Assembly: GCF_021991925.1 (NCBI RefSeq)
Contig: NZ_RXZI01000001.1
Span: 806,001 to 870,000 of the forward strand
DNA length: 64,000 bases
Source: Sutcliffiella horikoshii
Lineage (GTDB): Bacteria > Bacillota > Bacilli > Bacillales > Bacillaceae_I
Reading direction: 5' to 3'
The notes beneath the pieces were generated by a model that was given only the letters and a program-made list of their open reading frames with translations, did not search any database and was not told the DNA's origin. Within the stretch, counting starts at the first letter, position 1. The number at the start of each line of letters is the position of its first letter. Below, piece by piece: positions 26,573-36,509 of this stretch. The position numbers were made by a program, and so were the translations under genes.

Positions 26573-29011
26573 ATGACACAGACAGAGAAATTTCACGACC
26601 TACCCCTAGAAGAAGTTTTAGGCGACCGATTTGGACGTTATAGTAAATATATTATCCAAGAACGTGCATTACCAGATGCCCGTGATGGACTTAAGCCAGT
26701 GCAACGCCGTATTTTATATGCGATGTATGCGGAAGGAAACATACACGATAAACCGTTCCGGAAATCAGCCAAAACAGTCGGTAACGTAATCGGTAACTAT
26801 CATCCACATGGAGATTCCTCTGTATATGATGCCATGGTACGTATGAGTCAGGACTGGAAGGTTCGTAATATGCTAATCGAGATGCATGGAAACAACGGTA
26901 GCATTGATGGTGACCCTCCAGCAGCAATGCGTTATACAGAAGCAAGGTTATCACCTATTGCGTCTGAACTTTTGCGAGATCTTGATAAAAAGACGGTTGA
27001 ATTTATTCCGAACTTTGATGATACATCCCAGGAGCCGGTCGTCCTTCCAGCGATGTATCCAAACCTTTTAGTAAATGGGTCTACCGGTATTTCGGCTGGT
27101 TATGCAACAGACATTCCCCCTCACCACCTGGGAGAAGTAATCGATGCGACCATCATGCGAATTGATAACCCAACAGTCACTGTCGATGAACTCATGACTG
27201 TGATAAAGGGACCGGATTTCCCTACTGGCGGTATCATTCAAGGGGTAGAGGGGATCAAGAAAGCCTATGAAACTGGCAAAGGGAAAATCATTGTCCGTGG
27301 TCTTGCGGAAGTGGAGGATATCCGTGGGGGCAAGAAACAAATTGTCATTACAGAGGTGCCGTACGAAGTAAACAAAGCAAATCTTGTTAAAAAAATTGAT
27401 GAACTCCGTTTTGACAAAAAAGTGGACGGAATCGCCGAGGTACGTGATGAAACCGATCGGACCGGTCTACGTGTTGTCATTGAGTTGAAAAAAGAAGCAG
27501 ATGCAAATGGTATTTTAAATTATTTATATAAAAATACAGACCTGCAAATCACCTTCAACTTCAACATGGTTGCCATCTATAAAAAGCGGCCGACTTTGAT
27601 GGGATTGCCACACTTCTTGGATGCATACATCGATCATCAAAAAGAAGTAATCTCCAACCGTTCCCGTTTTGAGCTAGAAAAAGCGAAAGAGCGTCAGCAT
27701 GTAGTGGAAGGCTTGATGAAAGCCCTATCCATCCTGGATGAAGTGATAGCAACCATCCGTGCTTCAAAAGACAAACGGGACGCAAAAGATAATTTGATTG
27801 CGAAATTCACGTTTACGGAGCCGCAAGCAGAAGCCATCGTTTCCTTGCAGTTATACCGTTTAACCAATACAGATATCACGGCATTGCAGGCCGAAGCAGA
27901 TGACCTTGCCAAAAAGGTGGCGGAACTAGAAGCAATCCTTGCAAGCGAAAAAAAGCTGTTCTCTGTCATTAAATCGGACTTGAAGCGCGTGAAAAAGCTT
28001 TATACGAATGATCGCCGCTCGAGAATCCAAGAACAAATAGAGGAAATCAAGATCAACCTGGAAGTGATGATCCCATCTGAGGATGTCATCGTCACGGTCA
28101 CGAAGGATGGATACGTGAAGCGTACAAGCTTGCGTTCTTACTCTGCTTCCAATGGCCAGGATTTTGGCATGAAGGAAACGGATAGAATCATTTCCAAGTT
28201 GGACATTAACACAACCCAAACATTGTTATTGTTCACAAACAAGGGTAACTACTTGTATCTACCTGTCCATGAACTGCCGGATATCCGTTGGAAGGACATG
28301 GGCCAGCATGTAGCAAATATTGTTCCAATTGATAGAGATGAATCCATTATCAAAGCGATTCCGGTCAGCAACTTCGAGGAACCTAAATTCTTGTTGTTTG
28401 TCACCCGCAACGGAATGGTCAAGAAAACAGAGCTGAATGCATATAAAGCCCAGCGTTACTCCAAGCCGCTGATGGCAGTAAACCTAAAAGGTGATGACCA
28501 AGTTGTGGATGTACACCTTACAGATGGAGCTCAAGATATCTTTTTGGCGACGAGAAGCGGATACGGACTGTGGTTTACAGAAGAAGAAATCAATGTCGTA
28601 GGAGCCCGTGCAGCTGGGGTGAAAGGCATTAATTTGAAAGATAGTGATTTTGTTGTGAGCGGCTTAGTATTTGAAAAAGAATCAAAGGCCATGTTGTTTA
28701 TCGCAACCCATCGCGGTGCCGTAAAGAAATTGAAAATTACCGAGTTTGATAAAGCCACACGTTCCAAACGTGGTCTGGTTATGCTGCGAGAAGTGAAGAA
28801 TAATCCTCACCAGATAGCAGCCGTGGAGTTAGTCGAGCCTTCTAGTTTCATCTATGTTCAAACAGAAAAAGGAACCGTGGAGAAACTTGCAGCCGCCTCG
28901 TACCGTAACAATGACCGCTATTCCAACGGATCCTTCGTCCTGGATCAACAGGAATCAGGAGATGTAGTGGAGATGTGGGTGGAGACGGAAGAGGAAGTAG
29001 AAGGGAAGTAA
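26573..29011 (+). CDS. parC: DNA topoisomerase IV subunit A (ParC)
   Basis: The DNA-cleaving subunit of topoisomerase IV. The active Tyr121 lies in AAMRYTEARLS. The quinolone region reads HPHGDSSVYDAM, so the Ser (Ser82, equivalent to Ser80 of S. aureus) is unmutated and Asp replaces the usual Glu at residue 86. The C-terminal beta-pinwheel is complete, 812 residues in all. The tail of this gene is duplicated at 15850-16090. Confidence 0.97.
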   Translation: MTQTEKFHDLPLEEVLGDRFGRYSKYIIQERALPDARDGLKPVQRRILYAMYAEGNIHDKPFRKSAKTVGNVIGNYHPHGDSSVYDAMVRMSQDWKVRNMLIEMHGNNGSIDGDPPAAMRYTEARLSPIASELLRDLDKKTVEFIPNFDDTSQEPVVLPAMYPNLLVNGSTGISAGYATDIPPHHLGEVIDATIMRIDNPTVTVDELMTVIKGPDFPTGGIIQGVEGIKKAYETGKGKIIVRGLAEVEDIRGGKKQIVITEVPYEVNKANLVKKIDELRFDKKVDGIAEVRDETDRTGLRVVIELKKEADANGILNYLYKNTDLQITFNFNMVAIYKKRPTLMGLPHFLDAYIDHQKEVISNRSRFELEKAKERQHVVEGLMKALSILDEVIATIRASKDKRDAKDNLIAKFTFTEPQAEAIVSLQLYRLTNTDITALQAEADDLAKKVAELEAILASEKKLFSVIKSDLKRVKKLYTNDRRSRIQEQIEEIKINLEVMIPSEDVIVTVTKDGYVKRTSLRSYSASNGQDFGMKETDRIISKLDINTTQTLLLFTNKGNYLYLPVHELPDIRWKDMGQHVANIVPIDRDESIIKAIPVSNFEEPKFLLFVTRNGMVKKTELNAYKAQRYSKPLMAVNLKGDDQVVDVHLTDGAQDIFLATRSGYGLWFTEEEINVVGARAAGVKGINLKDSDFVVSGLVFEKESKAMLFIATHRGAVKKLKITEFDKATRSKRGLVMLREVKNNPHQIAAVELVEPSSFIYVQTEKGTVEKLAAASYRNNDRYSNGSFVLDQQESGDVVEMWVETEEEVEGK

Positions 29012-29032
29012 CTTGGAAATATTGATAGATGT

Positions 29033-29077
29033 ACCGCTTTTCTGCGCTAAGGTTTAGCGTGGAGACGCGGTTTTTTT
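29033..29077 (+). terminator. Terminator of parE-parC
   Basis: ACCGC / GCGGT outer stem with an inner CGCTAA / TTAGCG stem, then TTTTTTT. The downstream stretch to about 29235 contains the source of the duplicated flank and no gene. Confidence 0.8.
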
Positions 29078-29360
29078 GATTTTACGGGAAAGTGGTTATT
29101 GGAGTTTACTGGAGTTATATTATGTGAACTGGTTGGGTGGTTTGAATCTATAAATGGTAGAACATTTAACTAAAGTGGTAGAAGGGAGATTGGGAAATGG
29201 AGAAGGTGGAGCTTAAATGGTAGAATGGCAAGTAAGCATGCTATATCTATCCCTGGTATAATACATATAATTGACAACATAGCAGAAATTGGACAACTCT
29301 CAAGGCATATCATCTAATAATCTAAATAATATATGGGAAGGAAGAGAGGGCGATGCAATA

Positions 29361-29930
29361 TTGAAACCGGTGTTATTGGTTGTAGATGTACAAAGAGGAT
29401 TTGACGATCCTGCATGGGGGGACCGTAATAATCCAGAAGCAGAAACTAAAATGCTAGAACTCATGAGGATATGGAGAAATAAAGATTTTCCTATCATCCA
29501 TGTTCAACATGTTTCCCAAGATCCAAACTCCAAACTTCATCCAAGCAATTCAGGATTTGCATTTAAGAAGGGGTTTGAACCTTTAGAAGAAGAATATTTC
29601 ATCCGAAAAAAAGTGAACAGCTGCTTTATCGGCACGGAATTGGACAATTACCTAAAAAACAATGGTTATCAGACTTTAATTGTTATTGGGCTCACTTCAA
29701 ACCACTGTATATCCACAACTGTAAGAATGGCAGGAAATCTGGGGTATAGAACATATGTTTGTGATGATGCTACAGCAGCATTTGAGGCCACTTCCTATGA
29801 TGGTTTGCACCTAACCGCGGAAGAAGTGCACCGGCATGCACTATCCGCTTTGCATGAGGAATTTGCAGAGGTTGTGTCTTGTTATCAGGTAATAAATCTA
29901 GTAGAAGAGACTACAAAAACAACGTCCTAA
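29361..29930 (+). CDS. Isochorismatase-like cysteine hydrolase
   Basis: A 189-residue cytosolic hydrolase. The catalytic triad residues are Asp in LLVVDVQRGF, Lys in IRKKVNS and Cys in TSNHCIST. Family members include nicotinamidases and N-carbamoyl hydrolases; the substrate cannot be named. TTG 29361, behind GAGAGGG, gives the canonical N-terminus; a longer TTG start at 29289 has no ribosome binding site. The gene is followed by a strong terminator. Confidence 0.88.
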   Translation: MKPVLLVVDVQRGFDDPAWGDRNNPEAETKMLELMRIWRNKDFPIIHVQHVSQDPNSKLHPSNSGFAFKKGFEPLEEEYFIRKKVNSCFIGTELDNYLKNNGYQTLIVIGLTSNHCISTTVRMAGNLGYRTYVCDDATAAFEATSYDGLHLTAEEVHRHALSALHEEFAEVVSCYQVINLVEETTKTTS

Positions 29931-29953
29931 TTATAACTGGACGTTGTTTTTTC
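29919..29953. terminator. Terminator between the isochorismatase and deaminase genes
   Basis: AACGTCC and GGACGTT pair and are followed by GTTTTTTC. The stem starts inside the last codons of the upstream gene and serves converging genes. Confidence 0.85.
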
Positions 29954-30428
29954 AATAGTGGGTTTTATCGTTTTTTGTATTCCAATTCATAAATGGTTGT
30001 AGGGAATTTATAAGAGAGAGTTGGATGAAGGGAAGTGTACGGTTGGCTGGGGCTAACTGAACTTCGCGGTAGATAAAGTCATCATCGAACTGAATGGAAG
30101 CAGCATCTTTTCGGTCCGCAGCAAAATAAACTGTTTGAATTCTTGCCCAATAGATAGCTCCAAGGCACATCGGGCAGGGCTCACAACTGCTATACAAAAT
30201 ACAATCTTTTAACTCAAAGGAATTTAACTTCTGACATGCAAGACGAATCGCCATTACTTCAGCGTGAGCGGTAGGATCCATGTTTGCAGTGACCTTGTTT
30301 CCACCTTCCGCTATAATTTGATTGTTTCTCGTAATGACTGCGCCAAAGGGACCGCCATTTTCTATTACATTTTGAATGGCTAAATCAATTGCACGGTGAA
30401 GAAAGAATTCATGAATAGTTTTCTCCAA
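29952..30428 (-). CDS. guaD: Guanine deaminase-like nucleoside/base deaminase
   Basis: A 158-residue zinc-dependent deaminase of the cytidine deaminase fold. HAEVMAIR provides the His and Glu, and SCEPCPMCLGAIYWAR the Cys ligands. Length, GGPFGAVI, DPTAHAEV and FDDDFIYRE match B. subtilis GuaD closely, which turns guanine into xanthine for nitrogen use. A tRNA adenosine deaminase is less likely because of the C-terminal sequence. Confidence 0.85.
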   Translation of the reverse strand: MEKTIHEFFLHRAIDLAIQNVIENGGPFGAVITRNNQIIAEGGNKVTANMDPTAHAEVMAIRLACQKLNSFELKDCILYSSCEPCPMCLGAIYWARIQTVYFAADRKDAASIQFDDDFIYREVQLAPANRTLPFIQLSLINSLQPFMNWNTKNDKTHY

Positions 30429-30805
30429 TCAAACCCCTCCAATTACTCCACTTTACATCATTCTATTGGCAGGAATTTATATTTATTACTGTTTAAAGGC
30501 ATTCTATCAAAATACTAAATAACGATGATTTTATATTACAAAAATTTCCCATGGTAATTAATTGAATGAAGTACTATGTCGCTTTTAGTAGAGAACTGTA
30601 GGAGATTCTCAGAAAGTTGATAGTTCTTGTCGATATTTTAGGACTATATACCTAAAGGTAAAAGGTCTATTTATGTATAATTATATACAATGTAAGAATT
30701 TTTAGAATTATTTGTCGTTCTAAAGAGGGGGTGAACAAGTACATAGGACTGGGGAGAAAGTCTTAAGAGAATGACGAAAAATTAAACAGAGGGGATGTTT
30801 TAAGT
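30429..30805 (+). other. 377-base leader/intergenic region upstream of vpr
   Basis: No gene is supported here. An inverted repeat TGTATA-N4-TATACA lies at 30674-30689 and TTTAGG/CCTAAA at about 30638-30657; either may be a binding site. A TATAAT-like hexamer overlaps the first. The ribosome binding site of vpr (AGAGGGGATG) is near the end. Confidence 0.35.
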
Positions 30806-33202
30806 TTGGGAAGAAAAGCTTCTAAATTATTGTTTGGCTTATTAACACTTGCTTTAGTTTTTTCCACGTTTAACTTTAGTACATATGCGAACGGAGGAAA
30901 AACACAGAATACAACAGTAATTCCTTTAGCTGAAGTATTTGGAGATATTGAATTATCTTCTTCAAGACCGACATCTGTCATCGTTGAGTTGGAAGCGGAA
31001 TCTCTAGTGGAAGCGAAGCATAAAGGGAATAAACAAACTAAGGCAGGTTTGAAAAAGGAGAGAGGAAAAGTAATTGGCGAGTTAACCAAGGCAGTCAAGA
31101 GTGCAGAGGTTAACAGAGAATATGACTATGTATTCTCCGGATTCTCTGTTGAACTACCAGGAAATGAGATTATTAAACTTTTAGCAATTCCTGGAGTTAA
31201 AGCGGTTTACCCGAACATTCATTACACGGCAGATGTAATCTCAGCAGAAGAAATTTCAGCTGAATCATTCAGCCCTGCAATGATGGACAGTGCACCGTTT
31301 ATTGGATCTCATGACGCATGGGATGCTGGATTCACAGGTAAAGGTGTAACGGTTGCTGTAATCGATACTGGGGTTGATTACACACACCCGGATTTAACTC
31401 ATGCATTTGGTGACTACAAAGGATATGACTTTGTAGACAATGATAATGATCCACAAGAAGGTCCAGGTCAATACCATGGTACTCACGTTGCAGGTACTGT
31501 AGCGGCAAATGGTGGTATAAAAGGGGTAGCTCCAGATGCTACACTTTTAGGGTATCGTGTATTAGGCCCTAACGGTGGAACAACTGAAGATGTAGTCGCA
31601 GGTGTTGAACTTGCTGTTCAAGATGGTGCAGACATTATGAACCTATCTTTAGGTAACTCTCTGAACAATCCGGATTGGGCAACTTCTATTGCGCTTGACT
31701 GGGCAATGGCTGAAGGGGTAGTGGCGGTAACTTCAAATGGGAATGCTGGTCCGAACAATTGGACAGTAGGATCTCCAGGTACTTCACGTGAAGCGATTTC
31801 TGTAGGGGCGACACGATTACCATACAATGTTTATTCATCTGTTATTAATACATCAGAGGCTATATCATACCCAAGTGCAAAAGTAATGGGCTTCCCATCT
31901 GATGAAGAATTACTTGCTCTTAATGGAGATGAATACGAGTTTGTATATGTAGGACTGGGTTCAGAAGAAGACTTTGTAGGTAAAGATTTAGAAGGGAAAA
32001 TTGCTCTAATTAGCCGTGGTGAGTTTGCATTTGTTGATAAAGCTATAAATGCAAAAAATGCAGGGGCTATAGGCGCTATCATTTTCAATAATGTAGCCGG
32101 AGAAAACCCTGATGTTCCAGGTATGGCAGTTCCAACAATTAAAACAACTCTAGCAGATGGTCAAAAGCTATTGGCAGAATTAAATGCTGGAAACAATAAA
32201 GTTTCATTTGATATTAATTTTGATAAAGCTGTCGGCGAAACAATGGCTGATTTCTCATCCCGCGGTCCTGTAACACTGACTTGGATGATCAAGCCGGACG
32301 TTTCTGCTCCTGGTGTAAATATTGTAAGTACATTCCCAGACAACAGCTATGCAGCCTTACAAGGAACTAGTATGGCATCTCCACACGTAGCAGGAGCTGC
32401 AGCGTTAATTTTACAAGCGAACCCAACTTGGGGAACTGAAGATGTTAAAGCAGCATTAATGAATACCGCAGAAGATATGATTAATCCAGCTACTGGGAAA
32501 GTTTATCCTCACAACACACAAGGTGCAGGTAGCATACGTGTATTAGATGCTATCCAAACTAAAACTTTAGTAGCACCTGGTAGCCATTCCTTTGGGAAGT
32601 TTGTAAAAGGTAATGGTAAACAAGTTGAAAAATCTCACTTTGAAATCAAAAATCTTTCAAAAGAAAGAAAAACGTACAGCTTTGATGTTGAGTTTGCAGG
32701 TAACCCTGAAGGCATCAAAGTAATGACAAGTAACAACTTGAAAGTAAATGCAGGGAAATCCCAGAAAGTTAACTTTAATGTTCAAGTCGACGGATCTAAA
32801 TTGGATCCAGGTTATTACGAAGGTACCATCTTGGTTCGTGACGGGGCAAGTACAATTAAAGTTCCAACAATTTTATTTGTAGGCGAGCCAGATTATCCAC
32901 GTGTAACTGGAGCTTTCATGGAAAAGGCTGAAGAAAGTAACTATTATGTAGGTGCTTACTTACCGGGTGGCGCAGAAAAAATTGAATATGATATTTATGT
33001 ATTCAATTCTAATGGTACGATAGGTGGATTTGTAGACACAATCGGATCTTTTGAAAATGCTCCAACACCATATCATGAATTCCTCTGGGATGGAACTGTC
33101 CAAAACGGAATTAACTTACCGAATGGTGATTGGGTAATGGCTGTCTATGTTGAAAAAGCAGGCGTTACAGAATATAAGGCATATTTAGTAACAAAGAACT
33201 GA
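30806..33202 (+). CDS. vpr: Secreted subtilisin-like serine protease (Vpr type)
   Basis: A 798-residue extracellular protease. It has a signal peptide (about 1-30), an I9 propeptide (about 50-145), an S8 catalytic domain with Asp187 (VIDTGVDYTHPD), His224 (HGTHVAGT) and Ser522 (GTSMASPHVAG), and a PA insert (about 370-450). The C-terminus ends with a FlgD-like/Ig fold (FLWDGTVQNGINLPNGDW). The start is TTG 30806 behind AGAGGGG. B. subtilis Vpr has nearly the same length and domain order. It is monocistronic with a strong terminator. Confidence 0.93.
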   Translation: MGRKASKLLFGLLTLALVFSTFNFSTYANGGKTQNTTVIPLAEVFGDIELSSSRPTSVIVELEAESLVEAKHKGNKQTKAGLKKERGKVIGELTKAVKSAEVNREYDYVFSGFSVELPGNEIIKLLAIPGVKAVYPNIHYTADVISAEEISAESFSPAMMDSAPFIGSHDAWDAGFTGKGVTVAVIDTGVDYTHPDLTHAFGDYKGYDFVDNDNDPQEGPGQYHGTHVAGTVAANGGIKGVAPDATLLGYRVLGPNGGTTEDVVAGVELAVQDGADIMNLSLGNSLNNPDWATSIALDWAMAEGVVAVTSNGNAGPNNWTVGSPGTSREAISVGATRLPYNVYSSVINTSEAISYPSAKVMGFPSDEELLALNGDEYEFVYVGLGSEEDFVGKDLEGKIALISRGEFAFVDKAINAKNAGAIGAIIFNNVAGENPDVPGMAVPTIKTTLADGQKLLAELNAGNNKVSFDINFDKAVGETMADFSSRGPVTLTWMIKPDVSAPGVNIVSTFPDNSYAALQGTSMASPHVAGAAALILQANPTWGTEDVKAALMNTAEDMINPATGKVYPHNTQGAGSIRVLDAIQTKTLVAPGSHSFGKFVKGNGKQVEKSHFEIKNLSKERKTYSFDVEFAGNPEGIKVMTSNNLKVNAGKSQKVNFNVQVDGSKLDPGYYEGTILVRDGASTIKVPTILFVGEPDYPRVTGAFMEKAEESNYYVGAYLPGGAEKIEYDIYVFNSNGTIGGFVDTIGSFENAPTPYHEFLWDGTVQNGINLPNGDWVMAVYVEKAGVTEYKAYLVTKN

Positions 33203-33207
33203 TGATA

Positions 33208-33246
33208 GAAAAACACCTTCAAGGAGAACCTTGGAGGTGTTTTTAT
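33208..33246 (+). terminator. Terminator of vpr
   Basis: AAAACACCTTCAAGG pairs with CCTTGGAGGTGTTTT. Beyond it, 33247-33589 is AT-rich and shows no gene; a GGGGGGAGTGAAC at about 33313 looks like a ribosome binding site but has no open frame behind it. Confidence 0.85.
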
Positions 33247-33498
33247 GAAAGCATAACTAATTTTACAGAAAGCAATAACTTTATTATGTAAACTCAAATG
33301 ATACTGACATAAGGGGGGAGTGAACGATAGAACTTTGAGGATTTTATAAGGGATAATTATTAAAAATTTTACTTAAATTTATCTGTAGCATTTAATATCA
33401 GTAATTTAAGCTCTAAAGTTAATTTTATTAGTTTGATAAGCTGGATCAAGAAAACTTAACAATAAAATTAATTTAATAAACTATATTATATTTTCTCT

Positions 33499-33531
<33 letters not shown>

Positions 33532-33589
33532 CTGATACAAAATGTCTGATTTTATAAAAGTTCCTATAATAAGTATTATGTCTACCCCG

Positions 33590-33631
33590 AAAAATAATAA
33601 AGTTTAGAGGAGTATCCTAAATACTCCTCTG
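33590..33631 (-). terminator. Terminator of the homing endonuclease gene
   Basis: AGAGGAGTAT and ATACTCCTCT are a perfect 10-bp inverted repeat; on the minus strand a T-rich tract follows. Confidence 0.7.
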
Positions 33632-33653
33632 CTCTCAAGTATTTATACGTTTG

Positions 33654-34592
33654 TTATAATTGAATACTAGCAAACCGGTCATCAGTTTTTATCCAACTTT
33701 CTAATTGCTCAACAGTAATATTTGCATGTAAACGTGCTTTTTCTATGGAGTTGTAAAAATCAAACTCTTTAAGGAATACTCGTTGCTTTGTTGGTTTTTT
33801 TGATGTTTTATTTACTAACTGTTCAGCTGATAACTTTTCTTTATTAAAAATCTCGAATTTTCTTTTAAGATATAATCCCTTATTTGTGTATATCCAATCA
33901 CCAAATTGTTTTATGGTCTTTTTACCGCTAATGTAAATCCTGAAGTGATTATCTTTACTTTTTATATTAGGATCATACCCTCTAACATCCAGTATATTTC
34001 TTAAAACTGAAATAAAGGAATACGAGCCTCCAACAAAGTTTATCATATTTCCTTTTTTGTATATACTTCCATCCCCATCAAAATACCCTCTGACAAAATG
34101 ATGCATATATTTATCTGGTACGTAAGGAAATTCCACAGTTTTAGACTTGTTTGGTGTTAAACCATGGATATTCATAAGGTCATCTTTAATGATTTTGCTG
34201 TTTATATTAAGGAAGTGTACGCCATTTTTATATTCACCAATTGGATGGTTAGACTCCATTTCATCCCTTATTTGTTCTAGTATCTCGATTTCCTTTTGAG
34301 CGAAGCTTACTGTTTGCATTTCTCCACTTATAACTCCATCCGCTAAGAAAAAACCTAATATATATGCCATGTTCGGTGACCAGTACTTGAAATAATCTTC
34401 ATTAATTTGATACTTCCTTTTCCAATGTCCCCTTGGTCGCAGTTCTACATTATTTTTCTTAAGAATTTGTGTAATTCTTCGACTTGATACATTCCCCGCG
34501 ATTGCGATCTCAGTGGTACTCATTCCATCATCATACATTTTAATAATTTCTGGGAGGTTTAAGGTGATTTTTCTATTTGGCATCTGCTTCAT
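33654..34592 (-). CDS. Free-standing LAGLIDADG endonuclease with N-terminal helix-turn-helix
   Basis: A 312-residue protein. Residues 10-55 form a resolvase/AraC-like helix-turn-helix (MYDDGMSTTEIAIAGNVSS). Two LAGLIDADG motifs follow: YILGFFLADGVISG (about 78) and FVRGYFDGDGSIYKKG (about 166), both keeping the acidic metal-binding residue. A second small DNA-binding region may lie at the C-terminus. It is not inside a recognisable intron or intein and has its own ribosome binding site (GAAGGGG) and terminator. It lies alone between vpr and an MFS gene and its AT content is higher than its neighbours, suggesting acquisition. It may cleave DNA or have become a regulator. Confidence 0.85.
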   Translation of the reverse strand: MKQMPNRKITLNLPEIIKMYDDGMSTTEIAIAGNVSSRRITQILKKNNVELRPRGHWKRKYQINEDYFKYWSPNMAYILGFFLADGVISGEMQTVSFAQKEIEILEQIRDEMESNHPIGEYKNGVHFLNINSKIIKDDLMNIHGLTPNKSKTVEFPYVPDKYMHHFVRGYFDGDGSIYKKGNMINFVGGSYSFISVLRNILDVRGYDPNIKSKDNHFRIYISGKKTIKQFGDWIYTNKGLYLKRKFEIFNKEKLSAEQLVNKTSKKPTKQRVFLKEFDFYNSIEKARLHANITVEQLESWIKTDDRFASIQL

Positions 34593-34684
34593 ATTTTCCC
34601 CTTCCTCTCATATAGATCTAATTACCTATATCTATATTATACGAACATTTGTTCTTGCTAGCAAATAATAGCACTTCCCTCCAT

Positions 34685-34722
34685 AAAAAAAAGAAAAACC
34701 GCTCATCCCTGAGCAGCTTTCC
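34685..34722 (-). terminator. Terminator of the MFS transporter gene
   Basis: On the minus strand GCTCAGGGATGAGC forms a hairpin followed by GGTTTTTCTTTTTTTT. Confidence 0.8.
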
Positions 34723-35920
34723 CCTCCAAATTCATCAACTTTACTGTCAACCCAACAGCTCCCAAAACCATCAATCCTCCAATCCACGGAGTATGGATCA
34801 GACCTATGGAATCTACAATAATCCCACCTAAAAACGAACCAATCGCAATACCTACATTAAATGCTGCGATATTTAGTGCACTAGCGACATTTACTGCAGA
34901 AGGTACATATTCTTCTGCCAGATTCACGACCAGCATCTGCAGTCCGGGTACATTCATAAATGCAAACATCCCCATTAAAAAGATCACTATTAGCCCAACG
35001 ACTTTAAATGGTGCAGCAAATGTTAAACCTATCAAAATGACGGCTTGCATAATAAACATCCACATTAGTGCCTTTAGAGGATTTTTATCTGATGCTTTCC
35101 CACCAATAACATTTCCGAGAGCAACTGCTTTTCCATATACAAGTAAGATACCACTCACCCATTTTGCGCTGAATCCTGTGACATTTTCCAAAAGTGGTGT
35201 CAAGTAAGTGAATGCAACGAAAGTTCCTCCATAGCCTAAAGCGGTTATGGCAAAAGCCATCAGCAATTTACTGTTTTTCAAAACATCAAGTTGCTTACGT
35301 AATTTGGATGGTGGTGCCTCTTTCAAATTACGTGGAATCAGAATGGCACTTGCTACGGCACCAATCACTCCTAATAAAGCTACACCCCAGAAAGTCGCTC
35401 TCCAGCCAAACATTTTACCTATAAATGTCCCGAGGGGTACACCTGTTACCGTCGCCACTGTCGGGCCTGTAAACATCAATGCAATAGCGCTGGCTCTTTT
35501 ATCCTGCGGAACTAGATCTGCAGCAATTGTTGCCCCTATGGAAATAAAGATTCCGTGTGAAAAAGCGGTTATAAAACGTGCTACCAAAAGTAATTCATAG
35601 CTGTTGGATAATGCTGCGACGGTATTACCAATAATAAATACAACCATAAGTGAGATGAGTAGTGTCTTGCGATTCAATTTATTAGTAAGTGCCGTTAAAA
35701 CAGGTGCTCCTACGGCAACACCCATTGCATAACCTGATATCAACAAACCAGCCAAAGTGATGGAGATGTTCAAATCATTAGAAATCGTTGTCAATAATCC
35801 CACTGGAACAAATTCAGTGGTACCAATTCCAAATGCACTAATTGCTAGTGCAATCAATGCTAACGTACCATTTTTCCTTTTTGTTTTAGGATGATTTATA
35901 GAAACTGTTCGTGAATTCAT
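34703..35920 (-). CDS. MFS transporter (AraJ/YdhP-type drug or sugar efflux)
   Basis: A 405-residue twelve-helix transporter. The stretch FGIGTTEFVPVGLLTTIS is the mark of the AraJ/SotB/YdhP DHA1 branch. The start at 35920 is chosen because GGAGG lies 9 bases upstream. It is divergent from an HxlR-type regulator gene that is frameshifted, so control of this pump may be lost. The substrate is unknown. Confidence 0.9.
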   Translation of the reverse strand: MNSRTVSINHPKTKRKNGTLALIALAISAFGIGTTEFVPVGLLTTISNDLNISITLAGLLISGYAMGVAVGAPVLTALTNKLNRKTLLISLMVVFIIGNTVAALSNSYELLLVARFITAFSHGIFISIGATIAADLVPQDKRASAIALMFTGPTVATVTGVPLGTFIGKMFGWRATFWGVALLGVIGAVASAILIPRNLKEAPPSKLRKQLDVLKNSKLLMAFAITALGYGGTFVAFTYLTPLLENVTGFSAKWVSGILLVYGKAVALGNVIGGKASDKNPLKALMWMFIMQAVILIGLTFAAPFKVVGLIVIFLMGMFAFMNVPGLQMLVVNLAEEYVPSAVNVASALNIAAFNVGIAIGSFLGGIIVDSIGLIHTPWIGGLMVLGAVGLTVKLMNLEGKAAQG

Positions 35921-36122
35921 AGTAAATAGCCTCCTTCTTAAATTACGGATAACCCTTTGGCGCCTTTCGGGCATCCTTTCGAGTTCTTATTATGGAGGCA
36001 GTTGTTTATATATGTAAGTACGCACTTTAAAGTGAGGTAGGCACCTGGAAGTACCCTATTTACCTTTTAGGGCATGGTGGTATAATGAGTGAAATGAATT
36101 CCAAAAAAAGAAGGGATACTTT

Positions 36123-36475
36123 ATGAAGAAATACAACATTCCAGTGGAAGCTGCATTGGAAGTTATTGGTGGCAAGTGGAAAGTAGTAATCCTGTGTCAC
36201 TTAATAAAAAGTAAAAGGCGAACAAGCGAACTAAAAAGACTGATGCCTTTATTACGCAAAAGATGTTAACGCAACAACTAAGAGAACTGGAGTCTGATGG
36301 TGTTGTCAATCGGATTATTTATAATCAAGTTCCCCCTAAAGTGGTGTATGAATTGACGGAATACGGATGGTCCCTAAAGCCTGCTTTAGATATGCTTTGT
36401 GCGTGGGGAGAACACCATATAGAAAAAACCTATCCAGATAAAGAAACGGTATTAATGGATAACAATGAAATATAA
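36123..36475 (+). pseudogene. HxlR-family transcriptional regulator, frameshifted
   Basis: The first 42 residues (MKKYNIPVEAALEVIGGKWK...TSELKRLMP) and the remaining part (ITQKMLTQQLRELESDGVV...YELTEYGWSLKPALDML) are two halves of one HxlR winged-helix protein, but they lie in different frames. One base is missing near 36247-36252, right after the LMP codons, and the first frame then ends at a stop. With one base restored the protein would be 117 residues, normal for the family. It is divergent from the MFS pump it presumably controlled. Confidence 0.88.
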
Positions 36476-36476
36476 T

Positions 36477-36508
36477 AAAACCCCTTTCCTACTTAGAAAG
36501 GGGTTTTA
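36477..36508. terminator. Bidirectional terminator between the HxlR remnant and the cupin gene
   Basis: AAAACCCCTTTC and GAAAGGGGTTTT form a perfect stem. Confidence 0.85.
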
Positions 36509-36509
36509 C

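Noticed and set aside
30726-30766. Short leader peptide before vpr (GTG AAC AAG TAC ...)
   Set aside because: The GTG directly touches the GAGGGG stretch, leaving no spacing, and the 11-codon frame shows no regulatory feature.
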